This document shows positions 8,469 to 17,620 of a stretch of 64,000 bases of DNA, one piece after another. How positions within the stretch are numbered: position 1 is the first letter of the stretch; each line of letters starts with the position of its first letter. The notes beneath the pieces were generated by a model. That model was not told the DNA's origin. It searched no databases and saw nothing but the letters and a program-made list of their open reading frames with translations. Position numbers and translations under genes: made by a program. Source of the stretch: Novosphingobium sp. 9 (lineage in GTDB: Bacteria > Pseudomonadota > Alphaproteobacteria > Sphingomonadales > Sphingomonadaceae); the NCBI RefSeq assembly GCF_025340265.1, contig NZ_CP022707.1, positions 992,501 through 1,056,500 of the forward strand. Direction: 5' to 3'.

Positions 8469-10031
8469 GTGGCTCTCGGGCCACGCCTCGACCTGCGGCA
8501 GAGCCAGTCGCTGGTGATGACGCCGCAGCTCCAGCAGGCGATCAAGCTGCTGGCGCTGTCCAACCTCGAAATCGAGGCGTTCGTCGGCGAATCGCTCGAT
8601 GGCAATCCGCTGCTCGATACCGGGGTGGCGGAAGCGCCGGCGCCTGTCGAATCCATCGAAAGCATGCCGGACGAGGCGCGGCGGACTGCGCTGGAAACCT
8701 CCGGTGTCGACCAACTGATCGGTGAGGGGCGCGGCGGCGATGACCGCCCGCTCGATATCGACGCACGCGCTCTCGATACCGAGCGCGATACGGGCGATGG
8801 CGCGGCGGAATCCGCGTTCAGTGGCGGCGATGCGCTGTGGGGCGCTGGTGGCGGTAGCCTTTCGGGCGAGGATGGCCCCGGTATCGACGAGCGCCCCGGT
8901 GCCGATGAGACGCTGACTGAGCACCTGACCGCGCAAGTCGGCGCCGTCGCGCTGGATATGCGCATGGCGGCGATCATGCATTACCTGATCGGCCAGCTCG
9001 ACGAGGCGGGCTATCTGCCCGCGCGCGTCTCGGAACTGGCGGCGGACCTCGCGCTGGACGAGCGGGAAGTGGAAGCGGCGCTGACGCTGGTGCAGACGCT
9101 CGATCCGACCGGGGTGGGCGCGCGTTCGCTCGGCGAATGCATTGCCCTTCAGGCGCGCGAGGCGGATCGCTACGATCCGGCGATGGCGCGGCTGATCGAC
9201 AATCTCGATCTGCTGGCGCGCGGCGAAATCCCGCGCCTCAAGCGCATGTGCGGCGTGGACGACGAGGATTTCGCGGACATGCTGGCCGAACTGCGCGGCT
9301 ACGATCCCAAGCCCGGCCTGCGCTTCGGCGGCGAACCGAGCCTGCCGGTGACGCCCGATGTGCTGGTGACACCGGCTCCGGCGGTAGAGGCAGAGGGGGC
9401 GCCATCGCCGGAGCCGTCCTCCGGCTGGACCGTCGCGATCAACCCGGCAACACTGCCGCGCCTGATCGTCAACCGGGGCTATTATGTGGAGCTGCGCGGC
9501 ACGTGCGGCGACAAGGCCTCGCGCGCGTGGCTTTCGGAAAAGCTGGCCGATGCCAACTGGCTGATCAAGGCGCTTGACCAGCGCCAGCGCACGATCCTGA
9601 AAGTGGCGAGCGAACTGGTGAAGCAGCAGCAGGGCTTCTTCCAGCGCGGCGTGGCGCACCTCAAGCCGCTGACCCTGCGGGCGGTGGCCGAGGCCATCGG
9701 CATGCACGAATCGACCGTCAGCCGTGTCACCTCGAACAAGTACCTGCAATGCCCGCGCGGTACGTTCGAGCTGAAGTACTTCTTTACCTCGGGGGTGGGC
9801 GCTTCGGCGGATGGCGAGGGCGGGGCTTCGGCGGAGGCGGTGAAGGCGGCGATCCGCCAGCTGATCGATGCGGAGGACCCCAAAGCGATCCTCTCCGACG
9901 ATACGCTGGTCGATCTGCTCAAGGACAAGGGCTTCCAGCTTGCCCGGCGCACGGTGGCGAAGTATCGCGAGGCGATCGGCCTTGGCAGTTCGGTCCAGAG
10001 GCGCCGCCAGAAGGCGATCGCGGGGAAGTAG
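8469..10031 (+). CDS. rpoN: RNA polymerase sigma-54 factor
   Basis: 520 residues from a GTG at 8469. Region I is Gln/Leu-rich (RLDLRQSQSLVMTPQLQQAI), region II is acidic and variable (about 60-155), then comes the core-binding domain, the HTH (RAVAEAIGMHESTVSRVTSNKY) and, near the C-terminus, the RpoN box ARRTVAKYRE (492-501) that reads the -24 element. It directs transcription that needs AAA+ activators. It lies 80 bp downstream of lptB in the same direction. No hpf or ptsN follows; the next gene is convergent. Confidence 0.97.
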   Translation: MALGPRLDLRQSQSLVMTPQLQQAIKLLALSNLEIEAFVGESLDGNPLLDTGVAEAPAPVESIESMPDEARRTALETSGVDQLIGEGRGGDDRPLDIDARALDTERDTGDGAAESAFSGGDALWGAGGGSLSGEDGPGIDERPGADETLTEHLTAQVGAVALDMRMAAIMHYLIGQLDEAGYLPARVSELAADLALDEREVEAALTLVQTLDPTGVGARSLGECIALQAREADRYDPAMARLIDNLDLLARGEIPRLKRMCGVDDEDFADMLAELRGYDPKPGLRFGGEPSLPVTPDVLVTPAPAVEAEGAPSPEPSSGWTVAINPATLPRLIVNRGYYVELRGTCGDKASRAWLSEKLADANWLIKALDQRQRTILKVASELVKQQQGFFQRGVAHLKPLTLRAVAEAIGMHESTVSRVTSNKYLQCPRGTFELKYFFTSGVGASADGEGGASAEAVKAAIRQLIDAEDPKAILSDDTLVDLLKDKGFQLARRTVAKYREAIGLGSSVQRRRQKAIAGK

Positions 10032-10048
10032 AGGCGTATCAATCCGTC

Positions 10049-10068
10049 ATCCCGGCGCAGGCCGGGAT
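10049..10068. repeat. Short palindrome of REP type after rpoN
   Basis: ATCCCGGC, GCAG, GCCGGGAT: a perfect 8-bp stem 17 bp after rpoN. The following 80 bp contain degenerate relatives of the repeat seen at 52512-52666 (CCTGAGC and CGAAGG cores). It could act as a transcription stop between the convergent genes. Confidence 0.55.
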
Positions 10069-10180
10069 CGCTATCGATGTCGTACCAGGCTCATGACGAT
10101 CCCAGCCTGCCCGCAGGGCAGTTTATCCTGAGCGCCAGCGAAGGGCTTGGATGACGGGGTCAGGTCATGACGGGTTTGGC

Positions 10181-10582
10181 TTACACCAGCCCCAGCTTCG
10201 CCAGTTCGCTGACCATCCTTGCAGGCATGGCATCGCCCGCCACTTCGCCCGCGCCGAGATCGGCGGGGGCGTCTTCCTCGGACAGGTAGCGCCAGCCCTG
10301 ATGCGCGCGCTTGGGCTTGGTCTGGACGGCGATCAGTTCGGGCGAGAGGTGGATGTGCCAGCGCCCGTCCTCGCGCTGGGTGAAGCGGCGGATCGGCGAG
10401 CGACCGATCAGGGCATGCTCGAAGATCCAGTAGAGCGAGCCGCCGATCATCTCCTCATGCCGCTTGGGCAGATAGCGCGTGGTCATCAGCGCCTCGCCCA
10501 ACGGGGCGTGCGCCTCCAGCCATTCGCGAAGGTCCGCAGGGCTGGTGGCGGAAAAGGCGATCTTGGTCATGTTGAGCGGCAT
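10181..10582 (-). CDS. DUF1489 family protein
   Basis: 133 residues of the alphaproteobacterial DUF1489 family, recognised from RYLPKRHEEMIGGSLYWIFEH and the terminal QGWRYL segment. It is soluble, with no signal peptide. Function is not known; family members are small, conserved, and often described only as hypothetical. It lies 27 bp downstream of mgtE on the same strand, so the two may be cotranscribed. An alternative start is Met5. Confidence 0.88.
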   Translation of the reverse strand: MPLNMTKIAFSATSPADLREWLEAHAPLGEALMTTRYLPKRHEEMIGGSLYWIFEHALIGRSPIRRFTQREDGRWHIHLSPELIAVQTKPKRAHQGWRYLSEEDAPADLGAGEVAGDAMPARMVSELAKLGLV

Positions 10583-10609
10583 GACCTCCAGATAGGGAGG
10601 CTACCCCGA

Positions 10610-12040
10610 TCAGGCCAGTCCCGTCAGCACCGCCAGCCCGAGGAACGAGAAGAAGCCCATGCAGTCGGTCGCAGTGGTCACGAACACCGCCGAGGATACC
10701 GCCGGATCGACGCGGAAACGGTCGAGCAGGACGGGGACGAGAATGCCCGCGAGACCGGCGACCAGATTGTTGATGACCATCGCCGAGCCGATCACCGCGC
10801 CCAGCAGCGGATTGCCGAAGATCAGCCAGGTTCCGGTGCCGATCAGCAGGCCCAGCGTGGTGCCGTTGGCGATGGCAATACGAAACTCGCGCAGGATCAT
10901 GCGAACGGTGTTGGAATCGGTCAGCTGGTTGGTGGCGATCGCGCGCACCGCCACGGCCAGCGTCTGCGTGCCCGCGTTGCCGCCCATGCCCGAAACGATC
11001 GGCATCAGCACCGCCAGCAGCGCGAAATGCGCGATCGCGCCCTGGAACCCGCCGACCACCGACGAGGCGAGCATCGCCGTGGCGAGATTGACGACCAGCC
11101 ACGTCAGACGCGCGCGCACGGTCAGCAGGATCGGCTCGTTGATGTCGCCATCACCGGCGCCGGACAGCAGCAGGGCGTCCTCGCCCGCTTCTTCCTGAAT
11201 GATGTGGACGATGTCGTCGACCGTGACCTGACCGATCAGGCGCCCCGCCTCGTCCACCACGGCGGCGGAGATCAGCGCGTACTTCTGGAAGCGCAGCGCG
11301 ACTTCCTCCTGGTCCATGCCGACCGGGATCAGCGTCTGGTCGCGGGCCATGACATCGTAGAGCGGAATGTTGCGCGGCGTGCGCAAAATCCACGAGAGCG
11401 AGCAGGTGCCGACGGGCCGGTGCATCGGATCGACGATGAACACTTCCCAGAACTCGGTCGGCAGTTCGCGGTGGTCGCGCAGGAAATCGATCAGCCCGCC
11501 GACCGTCATCGTTTCGTGGACGGCCACGAAATCGCGGCTCATCAGGCGCCCTGCGGATTCCTCCGGATAGGCAAGCGCGGATTCGATCGCGGCGCGGTCT
11601 TCCGGCTCCATCTCGGCAAGGACGGCCTGCTGGTCCTCCTCGTCGAGATCCTCCAGCATGGCGACGGCATCGTCGGTATCGAGTTCACCGGCGATCTCGG
11701 CGACGACATCGGCGGGCAGCGCCTCGACGATGGTCTCGCGCACCCAGTCGTTCAGTTCGGCGATGACCTCGGCGCCCATGAGGTCGCTGATCGCGCGACC
11801 CAGCGGCGCACGCTCGCCCTCGTCGACCAGCTCGAAAAGGTCGGCGATGTCGGCGGGGTGGAGCGGTTCGACAAGGTCGTAGACGCGGCCGAAGTCATCC
11901 TCGGCCAGAGCCTCCTTCACCGCCCGCACGAACTCGGGCTTGAGGCGGTTGTCCTTGTCCAGACTCTCGCTCTCGGCCGCCGTCTCGGGCGCGGTCGCCA
12001 CGTCTTCGGTCAGGTCGGTTTCGAGGTCGGTATCGCTCAT
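10610..12040 (-). CDS. mgtE: Magnesium transporter MgtE
   Basis: 476 residues from ATG at 12040 (MSDTDLETD). An upstream in-frame start exists but runs into AT-rich promoter-like DNA. Domain order: acidic N-domain of helical repeats (LEPLHPADIADLFELV), two CBS domains (about 180-310, from MSRDFVAVHE to VDDIVHIIQEEAGED), then five membrane helices with the signature LMPIVSGMGGNAGTQTLAVAVRA. It is a homodimeric inner-membrane Mg2+ channel that closes when the cytosolic domains bind Mg2+. The divergent neighbour is ppiB. No M-box riboswitch could be recognised upstream. Confidence 0.95.
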   Translation of the reverse strand: MSDTDLETDLTEDVATAPETAAESESLDKDNRLKPEFVRAVKEALAEDDFGRVYDLVEPLHPADIADLFELVDEGERAPLGRAISDLMGAEVIAELNDWVRETIVEALPADVVAEIAGELDTDDAVAMLEDLDEEDQQAVLAEMEPEDRAAIESALAYPEESAGRLMSRDFVAVHETMTVGGLIDFLRDHRELPTEFWEVFIVDPMHRPVGTCSLSWILRTPRNIPLYDVMARDQTLIPVGMDQEEVALRFQKYALISAAVVDEAGRLIGQVTVDDIVHIIQEEAGEDALLLSGAGDGDINEPILLTVRARLTWLVVNLATAMLASSVVGGFQGAIAHFALLAVLMPIVSGMGGNAGTQTLAVAVRAIATNQLTDSNTVRMILREFRIAIANGTTLGLLIGTGTWLIFGNPLLGAVIGSAMVINNLVAGLAGILVPVLLDRFRVDPAVSSAVFVTTATDCMGFFSFLGLAVLTGLA

Positions 12041-12112
12041 GGAAGCCGGTCTAGGCCGGTCCTTCGCAATTGCAACCGCCAGAGCTGGTCCATCACCAAT
12101 TTGCCCGCCCGA

Positions 12113-12149
12113 CAATTCGGCGTAAACTGGCCAATTGGGCGTAAACCGG
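12113..12149. promoter_or_regulatory. Two tandem 18-bp direct repeats between mgtE and ppiB
   Basis: CAATTCGGCGTAAACTGG (12113-12130) and CAATTGGGCGTAAACCGG (12132-12149): 16 of 18 bases identical, period 19. They are placed 73 bp from mgtE and about 125 bp from ppiB in the 233-bp divergent region. Two boxes at almost two helical turns look like a dimeric operator. Confidence 0.4.
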
Positions 12150-12273
12150 GCGGCGTTTGCCTGCATGGGCGTGACATTGGCGCAGGGCGCCTTATATCGG
12201 CGGTCAGTTTTGAAAGAAGCCCCCGGTGCCGGGGCCGGACCTGTAATCGCGGGTCCGCAATGGAGATACCCGA

Positions 12274-12744
<471 letters not shown>

Positions 12745-12794
12745 CAAGCGTCAGGCGTCAGCGAAGCCTGATGGTTCCTGCAACAGGATACAGG

Positions 12795-12826
12795 AAAAGG
12801 CGGTCCCGATTGGGGCCGCCTTTTTT
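12795..12826 (+). terminator. Intrinsic terminator of ppiB
   Basis: Stem AAGGCGGTCCC/GGGGCCGCCTT (one T-G pair) with a GATT loop, followed by six T. It also lies between ppiB and the end of the convergent polysaccharide operon; A-runs on the 5' side allow weak activity in the other direction. Confidence 0.9.
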
Positions 12827-12828
12827 GT

Positions 12829-12873
12829 TAGCCGGCATGTTTTACTAGCCGGCATGTTTTATTAGTCGGCATG
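12829..12873. repeat. Tandem 17-bp repeat, about 2.6 copies
   Basis: TAGCCGGCATGTTTTAC (12829-12845), the same with final T (12846-12862), then a partial third copy TAGTCGGCATG. It directly follows the T-run of the ppiB terminator, in the 240-bp gap between two convergent genes. Confidence 0.75.
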
Positions 12874-12982
12874 GGCGAATTCGGCGTCTGCCGCGCGGTT
12901 GCCATCCTAAGCTCTCGATGATTCCTTGCAGCCCTTTGGAATGGAAGAGGGGCGGTCTCGCGAAGCGCCGTCAGGCGCATTC

Positions 12983-14203
12983 TCAAACGGTCTGTCGGGT
13001 GGCCGCATAAGGGGCGCCGAAAAGCGCATCGTACGCTGCCAGCAGCTTCGGGCGTTCCTTGTCCCAGCCAAGGTGCTGGTGAACCCGTTCATATCCAAAG
13101 CGGCCCATCGCTGCGGCCTTTGCCGGATCGTCGAGAACTTCGGCGATCTTGCGAGCGAAGTCGATCGGGTCGTTGGCGAGCGCGTAAAGCGATGCATCCT
13201 GTGCCGAAAAGCGGCCTTCCTTGACGTCGAACTGCACAATGGGCTTACCCAGCGCCATATATTCCATGATCTTGTTCATGGTGCTGAGGTCGTTCATCGG
13301 ATCGACGCGATCCGGATTGACGCAAATATCGGCGGTGTTGAGCATGTCCATCAGCACATCGTCGGGCGCTCGCCCGGTGAAGGTGAAGAGGTCCGCCACG
13401 CCTTTTTCGCGCGCGTAAGTCTTGATGAACTCCAACTCCGGCCCGCCACCGACGATGCCGTAGTGAATGTCTTCCCGGCCCTGCGCGCGCAGCCATGCGG
13501 CGGAGTCGACCAGAAGATCGAGCCCTTCCTGGCGACCGATTACGCCGACATAGCCCACGAGGTGGCGTTTGCCCTGCTTGAGTTCCGGCCTGGCGGGGCC
13601 GGGCTTGATCTTGGAAAGCTCTGGCCCCGAGCGAACCACGAAGACATCTTCGGGCTTCATGTGGCCGCGCCGCACGGCGATGGCCTTGTAGCTTTCATTC
13701 GTGGCGATCGAGACCTTGGCTAGTGCAAAGGTCAGGCGTTCGGCCCAGACCATCGCCTTGTACTGCAATCCGCGCGTGCCGAATTTGGTTTCGAACAGTT
13801 CCGGGCACAGGTCGTGGTGGTCGAACAGGAAGCGCTTGCCGAACGGGCGGAACAGCGCCGCGACAAGAAAGATGAGGTCTGGCGGATTGCAGGCGTGGAT
13901 CACGTGGAATCCGCGTGTGAAGGCGATCCGCAGTGCAAGCCTCAACTCCGCGAACAGTGCCGAGCCATACTCTGCGATATATCCCATGAGGCCGTTGCCT
14001 TCCGTCGGCAGGGTGTGCCGATAGATATGGATTTCCTCGATAACCTCGTGGGTGGCGTCGTAGCCCTTGCCGGTCGGGCAGATGATCGACACCTGATAGC
14101 CGGCATCGCGCAGCGTGCGGGCTTCCATCCATACGCGGCGGTCGAATGGAACAGGCAGGTTCTCGACGATGATCAGAACCTTGCGGAGTGTCTGACGGGG
14201 CAT
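12983..14203 (-). CDS. Glycosyltransferase family 4
   Basis: About 406 residues from ATG at 14203; a TTG at 14212 would add three. GT-B fold: the N-terminal half has LIIVENLPVPFDRRVWMEA and the C-terminal half the nucleotide-sugar site GYVGVIGRQEGLDLLVDS with NKIMEYMALGKPIVQFD. It resembles WcaI/WbuB-like enzymes that act on undecaprenyl-linked oligosaccharides; donor and acceptor cannot be read from sequence. It is the last gene of the nine-gene minus-strand polysaccharide operon starting at rmlA and meets the acetyltransferase stop within a few bases. Confidence 0.88.
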   Translation of the reverse strand: MPRQTLRKVLIIVENLPVPFDRRVWMEARTLRDAGYQVSIICPTGKGYDATHEVIEEIHIYRHTLPTEGNGLMGYIAEYGSALFAELRLALRIAFTRGFHVIHACNPPDLIFLVAALFRPFGKRFLFDHHDLCPELFETKFGTRGLQYKAMVWAERLTFALAKVSIATNESYKAIAVRRGHMKPEDVFVVRSGPELSKIKPGPARPELKQGKRHLVGYVGVIGRQEGLDLLVDSAAWLRAQGREDIHYGIVGGGPELEFIKTYAREKGVADLFTFTGRAPDDVLMDMLNTADICVNPDRVDPMNDLSTMNKIMEYMALGKPIVQFDVKEGRFSAQDASLYALANDPIDFARKIAEVLDDPAKAAAMGRFGYERVHQHLGWDKERPKLLAAYDALFGAPYAATRQTV

Positions 14204-14208
14204 GGCTG

Positions 14209-14826
14209 TCAATCCTCGACGGCATGGGGGGATGTGGCGACGGGAGGCACGGCAGCGCCTCTGCGTTCGCCGACGATCCGGGCAGGGGTGCCCACGGCGA
14301 TGGCCATGGGCGGAATGTCGCGGTTCACCAGAGTGCCGGCGCCGATCACGGCGCCATCGCCGATGGTAACGCCGGGCAGCACGATGGCGCGGGTGCCGAG
14401 CCAGACATCGCGGCCGATGATAATGTCGGCCTCGTCCATCGCCTGCCGGGAGACCGGGCTGCCGTCATGAAAGCGGTAGCTGGAAGCAGTGATCATGACC
14501 TCGGGACCGAGCAATACGTCATCGCCCAGCAAGATGCGTGCGCGGGTGTTTCCGGCCCAGATGTGGCAGCGCGAACCGATGGCGACGCGTTCGCCCAGAA
14601 CGACGCGCTCGGCATGCGAAAAGACGGCGTCCGGGCTGATCGCGCAGCCTTCGCCGCGGCGCACGCTTCGCAGTGGCTGAACGTGTGAGTAGTTGTAGTA
14701 ATTGACGATCTTGAACAGATGCGCCCAGGCACGGGGGTCAAGAGTCGAAGCCAGCAATCGCAGGAAGCGCTGGCCGCGCGACAGCTTTCGCTTGGATGTG
14801 AGGTCGGGGCTGGAAGAGGGGATCAT
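14209..14826 (-). CDS. Left-handed beta-helix acetyltransferase (WcaF-like)
   Basis: 205 residues. After about 60 N-terminal residues there are many hexapeptide turns (IGSRCHIWAGN, ILLGDDVLLGPEV, IIIGRDVWLGTRAIVLPGVTIGDGAVIGAG) and the catalytic-type His in SSYRFHDG. The family transfers acetyl from acetyl-CoA to sugar hydroxyls; WcaF does this on colanic-acid fucose. Here it probably decorates the rhamnose-containing polysaccharide made by the same operon (inference). It is trimeric in the family and cytoplasmic. Confidence 0.88.
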   Translation of the reverse strand: MIPSSSPDLTSKRKLSRGQRFLRLLASTLDPRAWAHLFKIVNYYNYSHVQPLRSVRRGEGCAISPDAVFSHAERVVLGERVAIGSRCHIWAGNTRARILLGDDVLLGPEVMITASSYRFHDGSPVSRQAMDEADIIIGRDVWLGTRAIVLPGVTIGDGAVIGAGTLVNRDIPPMAIAVGTPARIVGERRGAAVPPVATSPHAVED

Positions 14827-14857
14827 ACCGAAGTCCAGCCTGTTGTCGCGGTCGGCA

Positions 14858-15673
14858 TCAGCGGCGCAACAGCTTCTTGAAGACCGGTTTGCCCATCAGG
14901 AACACCTGTTCGCGAATGTCGCGCATGGGGCCGAGTACAAGCCGATCGAGCATTAGCTGCGCGGCATTCACGGAACGTGCCTTCACGTCGGCGCGCAACG
15001 TGAAGTCATCGAGAATGGTTGCGGCAGGCAGGCGCCGCCCCTTGATGCGATTGGTCACATTCTCGCCGTGGACGACCTGCAGCCACATCGGCGGGCTTTC
15101 GACTTGCGTGAGGTTCCACTTGGTTGCCAGTTCATGATGCTGGGCGGACCAGATGGTCTTGATCGGCGCGGCGCCGTTTTCGATCAGGCTGGTAAAGGGA
15201 TTGCTGCGATCGGTGGCCGTGAACAGGCGACCGTCGCGCATGGCGACACCATGTGGAAAGTTGAGCACGGTGCCGGGGGCATGTTCGTGCGCGGCGGCCT
15301 GTATCCGCCTCACGAAATCGCGTGCGATACCGTCGTCGTTATCGAGGCGGGTGGTCAGGACGATGTCCTCTTCCGTACCAACCATGGCGCTGACATCTCT
15401 TGCCGCGATGCCCTCGCGGGAGACGCCCACGAAGCGAGGGGAAAAGGGCATGACTTCCTGCGCGCGGGCGATGCGGTCGCGGAATTCCTGCGGCGTATTC
15501 TCATCGAAATAGATCAGCCAGTCGAACTGCCGGTCCGTCTGATCGGCAACGCTGGGCAGGCAGTAGCGCTCGAAGAGTTCGAAGCGGCGTGCCAGCCAGC
15601 CCGGCGAATTGCGGATAGCGCTTTCCCGGCCGGGGCTGGCGATGTTGAAGCGGGTCAGAATGATATGGCGCAT
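14858..15673 (-). CDS. Putative rhamnosyltransferase-family protein (GT-A-like)
   Basis: 271 residues from ATG at 15673 (MRHIILTRFNIA). It resembles the putative rhamnosyl transferase family (Pfam Rhamnosyl_transf_2-type), recognised from the opening HIILTRFN, the segment FDWLIYFDENTP and the metal-site-like TRLDNDDGIARDF. It lies 4 bp downstream of a GT2 gene in the operon that makes dTDP-rhamnose. Assignment to rhamnose is by family name and context; the true donor is not shown. Soluble, probably membrane-associated through the lipid-linked acceptor. Confidence 0.8.
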   Translation of the reverse strand: MRHIILTRFNIASPGRESAIRNSPGWLARRFELFERYCLPSVADQTDRQFDWLIYFDENTPQEFRDRIARAQEVMPFSPRFVGVSREGIAARDVSAMVGTEEDIVLTTRLDNDDGIARDFVRRIQAAAHEHAPGTVLNFPHGVAMRDGRLFTATDRSNPFTSLIENGAAPIKTIWSAQHHELATKWNLTQVESPPMWLQVVHGENVTNRIKGRRLPAATILDDFTLRADVKARSVNAAQLMLDRLVLGPMRDIREQVFLMGKPVFKKLLRR

Positions 15674-15677
15674 CGTC

Positions 15678-16694
15678 TCAGTTCCCCTGAAGGCGGGCGA
15701 TGGCCTGCCGTGCATGCTCGGCTCCCCTGGCATACCCGTGCCACCACAGCCCCGGAGAGCGCACGAGCGGCCAGTTCACATGCCCCATGCGGGCAAAGCG
15801 CGAGTTGCGATTGCGTACGAGCTTTCCTGCGATCACCCGCTCGATGGCGGCAATCCAAACCAGCGCGCCGCCCGCTGCAGCGCCCAGCGGTCCCCAGTGC
15901 TTGCGCATGTAATGCATCTGGCCGATCGCGCGGTAGACCGTGCGCCCACGCGACATTTCACCCGTCGTGCCGGTCTTGTGGATCACTGCTGCCTGGGGCG
16001 CGAAAAGGATGGTGTAGCCAGCGCGGCCCAGACGGTGGAACAGATCGATTTCCTCGCTGTAGAGGAAGAAACTCTCGTCGAACCCGGCCATTGCCCGATA
16101 GGCTTCGGCACGGATCATGAAGAACGCGCCGGTGACGGCGTCTACCGCGCTGGTGCGGTCCAGTGGGCGATCGCGCTGCTGGATCCTGCCTTCCACCCCG
16201 GCCGTAGCGAGAAGCAGATGGCTGAAGGCGGGAAGGCGAATGTAATTGTGGATTTCGGGGCGCCCCTCCGGGTTCTTGATCATGCCCCCGAACACGGCAG
16301 CCTCCGGGTGCCGGCGCTCCTCTTCAAGGAGCACGGCCACTGCACCCTCATCAAGAATGGCATCGGGATTAACCAGCAGCAACAGGTCGGCGCGGGCTTG
16401 CGCGGCCAGGCGGTTGTTGCCCGGACCGAAGCCGATGTTGCCTTCGCTCGGCACGATGCGAACATCGGGATATTCTCGGGCCACACGATGCTCGGTGCCG
16501 TCATCGCCATTGTCGATGAACAGGACTTCGCCGCCCACTGAAGTGGCTTCGCGCAGGGCCGCTGTCAGGCATTCGTCGAGAATGCTGCCGGCGTTGTAGG
16601 CCACGATCAGCAGGCTCACGGTCGGCTTTGCAGTGGTTGCGGGATTACCATCGATCACTCCAGGCACGCTCTCAGGCTCCGGCGAACATGGCAA
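15678..16694 (-). CDS. Glycosyltransferase family 2 (WbbL-like)
   Basis: 338 residues. GT-A fold: SLLIVAYNAGSILDECL at the start, VLFIDNGDDGTE, the divalent-metal region LLLVNPDAIL, and acceptor-side FFLYSEEIDLFHRLGRAGY, all as in rhamnosyltransferases of the WbbL/RfbN group. A C-terminal amphipathic/hydrophobic segment (GGALVWIAAIERVIAG) may hold it to the membrane. Its 5' end overlaps the 3' end of the preceding, frameshifted GT2 gene by 23 bp, which fits tight operon packing. Confidence 0.88.
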   Translation of the reverse strand: MPCSPEPESVPGVIDGNPATTAKPTVSLLIVAYNAGSILDECLTAALREATSVGGEVLFIDNGDDGTEHRVAREYPDVRIVPSEGNIGFGPGNNRLAAQARADLLLLVNPDAILDEGAVAVLLEEERRHPEAAVFGGMIKNPEGRPEIHNYIRLPAFSHLLLATAGVEGRIQQRDRPLDRTSAVDAVTGAFFMIRAEAYRAMAGFDESFFLYSEEIDLFHRLGRAGYTILFAPQAAVIHKTGTTGEMSRGRTVYRAIGQMHYMRKHWGPLGAAAGGALVWIAAIERVIAGKLVRNRNSRFARMGHVNWPLVRSPGLWWHGYARGAEHARQAIARLQGN

Positions 16695-17603
16695 GGTTGC
16701 GGGGCAGGTCGGGGTAGAGAATCCGGTTCGCCAGCAGCGTCCAGCGACGCGTCAGCGCGCCACGCTTCGGCAGGGAAACGAACGCCTCGATCAGCGCACG
16801 GCCTTGCTCATCGATAGTGCCATCCAGTTGCGCAAGGACAGCGGCGGCCTGTCGTCTGCGCCAGGTCATGCCTGCGCGCACACGATCCAGCTTTCCGGAA
16901 GACCCGGCGTATTTCATCATGCTGACTGGCTTCTGATCCGATGAATTGGCGCCGTGAAGGCGATAGGACATTGTCGTATCGTCCAGAACGGAGACCTTTC
17001 CGGCAAAGGCGGCAAGGAGCAGCAGATACCAGTCATGCCCGGTCACTTCGTCCACGGGAACGGGCATGGCCAGTCGATGCAGAGCCCGGTTGATGCCCGA
17101 TGCGCAGCCGAGCATCGGCGGGCAGACCAGCGCGCGCGCAGGAGGGTCTCCGGCACCGGGATGCATCTTCTTGTAGGCCCAGTAGCTGGCCCTTTGGGAC
17201 CGCCATTGCCATCGATCAGCCGAACGTCGGAGAAAACGTAGTGGGGTGTTCCCGATCCGAACTGCGCATTGCCGCTTTCGAGCATGGCCAGCGTGCGTTC
17301 GACCTTGTCATGGTCCCAGACATCGTCCGCATCGGCAAACAGGACATAATCGGCATCCGCCCGTTCGAGGAGGAAGCTGAAATTCGCTTTTGCCGATCCA
17401 CTGGGGGATGCACGCCGGATCAGCTCGAACCGGTCAAACCGGTCTGCATAGCTTTCGACAATATCGGCCGAGCCGTCGTTTGAACAATCGTCGCTCACCA
17501 GCAGGCGGAAGTCGCGCCGTGTCTGGGCGGCGAGCGAATCCATCAACGCAGGCAGATAGCGCGCGTTCTGATATGTGGCGAGGAGGATGTCGACGGTTGG
17601 CAC
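16672..17603 (-). pseudogene. Glycosyltransferase family 2, single-base frameshift
   Basis: The N-terminal part (from GTG 17603, or ATG 17651) has VDILLATYQNARYLPALMDS and the DxD-like FADADDVWDHDK, and stops out of context at 17043. The C-terminal part continues in another frame (KKMHPG to 16672). One missing base within the AAAGGGCC stretch (plus-strand 17189-17198) restores SYWAYKKMHPG and a single protein of about 310 residues. As written, the enzyme loses its acceptor domain. It is the first glycosyltransferase behind rmlB. It may be a real loss of function or a base-call error in a homopolymer. Confidence 0.85.
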
Positions 17604-17620
17604 GCGCGGACTTTCGGTTC

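Noticed and set aside
10610..12166. The longer 518-residue form of MgtE
   Set aside because: The extra 42 residues have no transporter similarity and cover the direct repeats at 12113-12149; the start at 12040 gives the usual acidic N-terminus.
12829..12873. A CRISPR array
   Set aside because: The three units abut without spacers and are too short; no cas gene is present.
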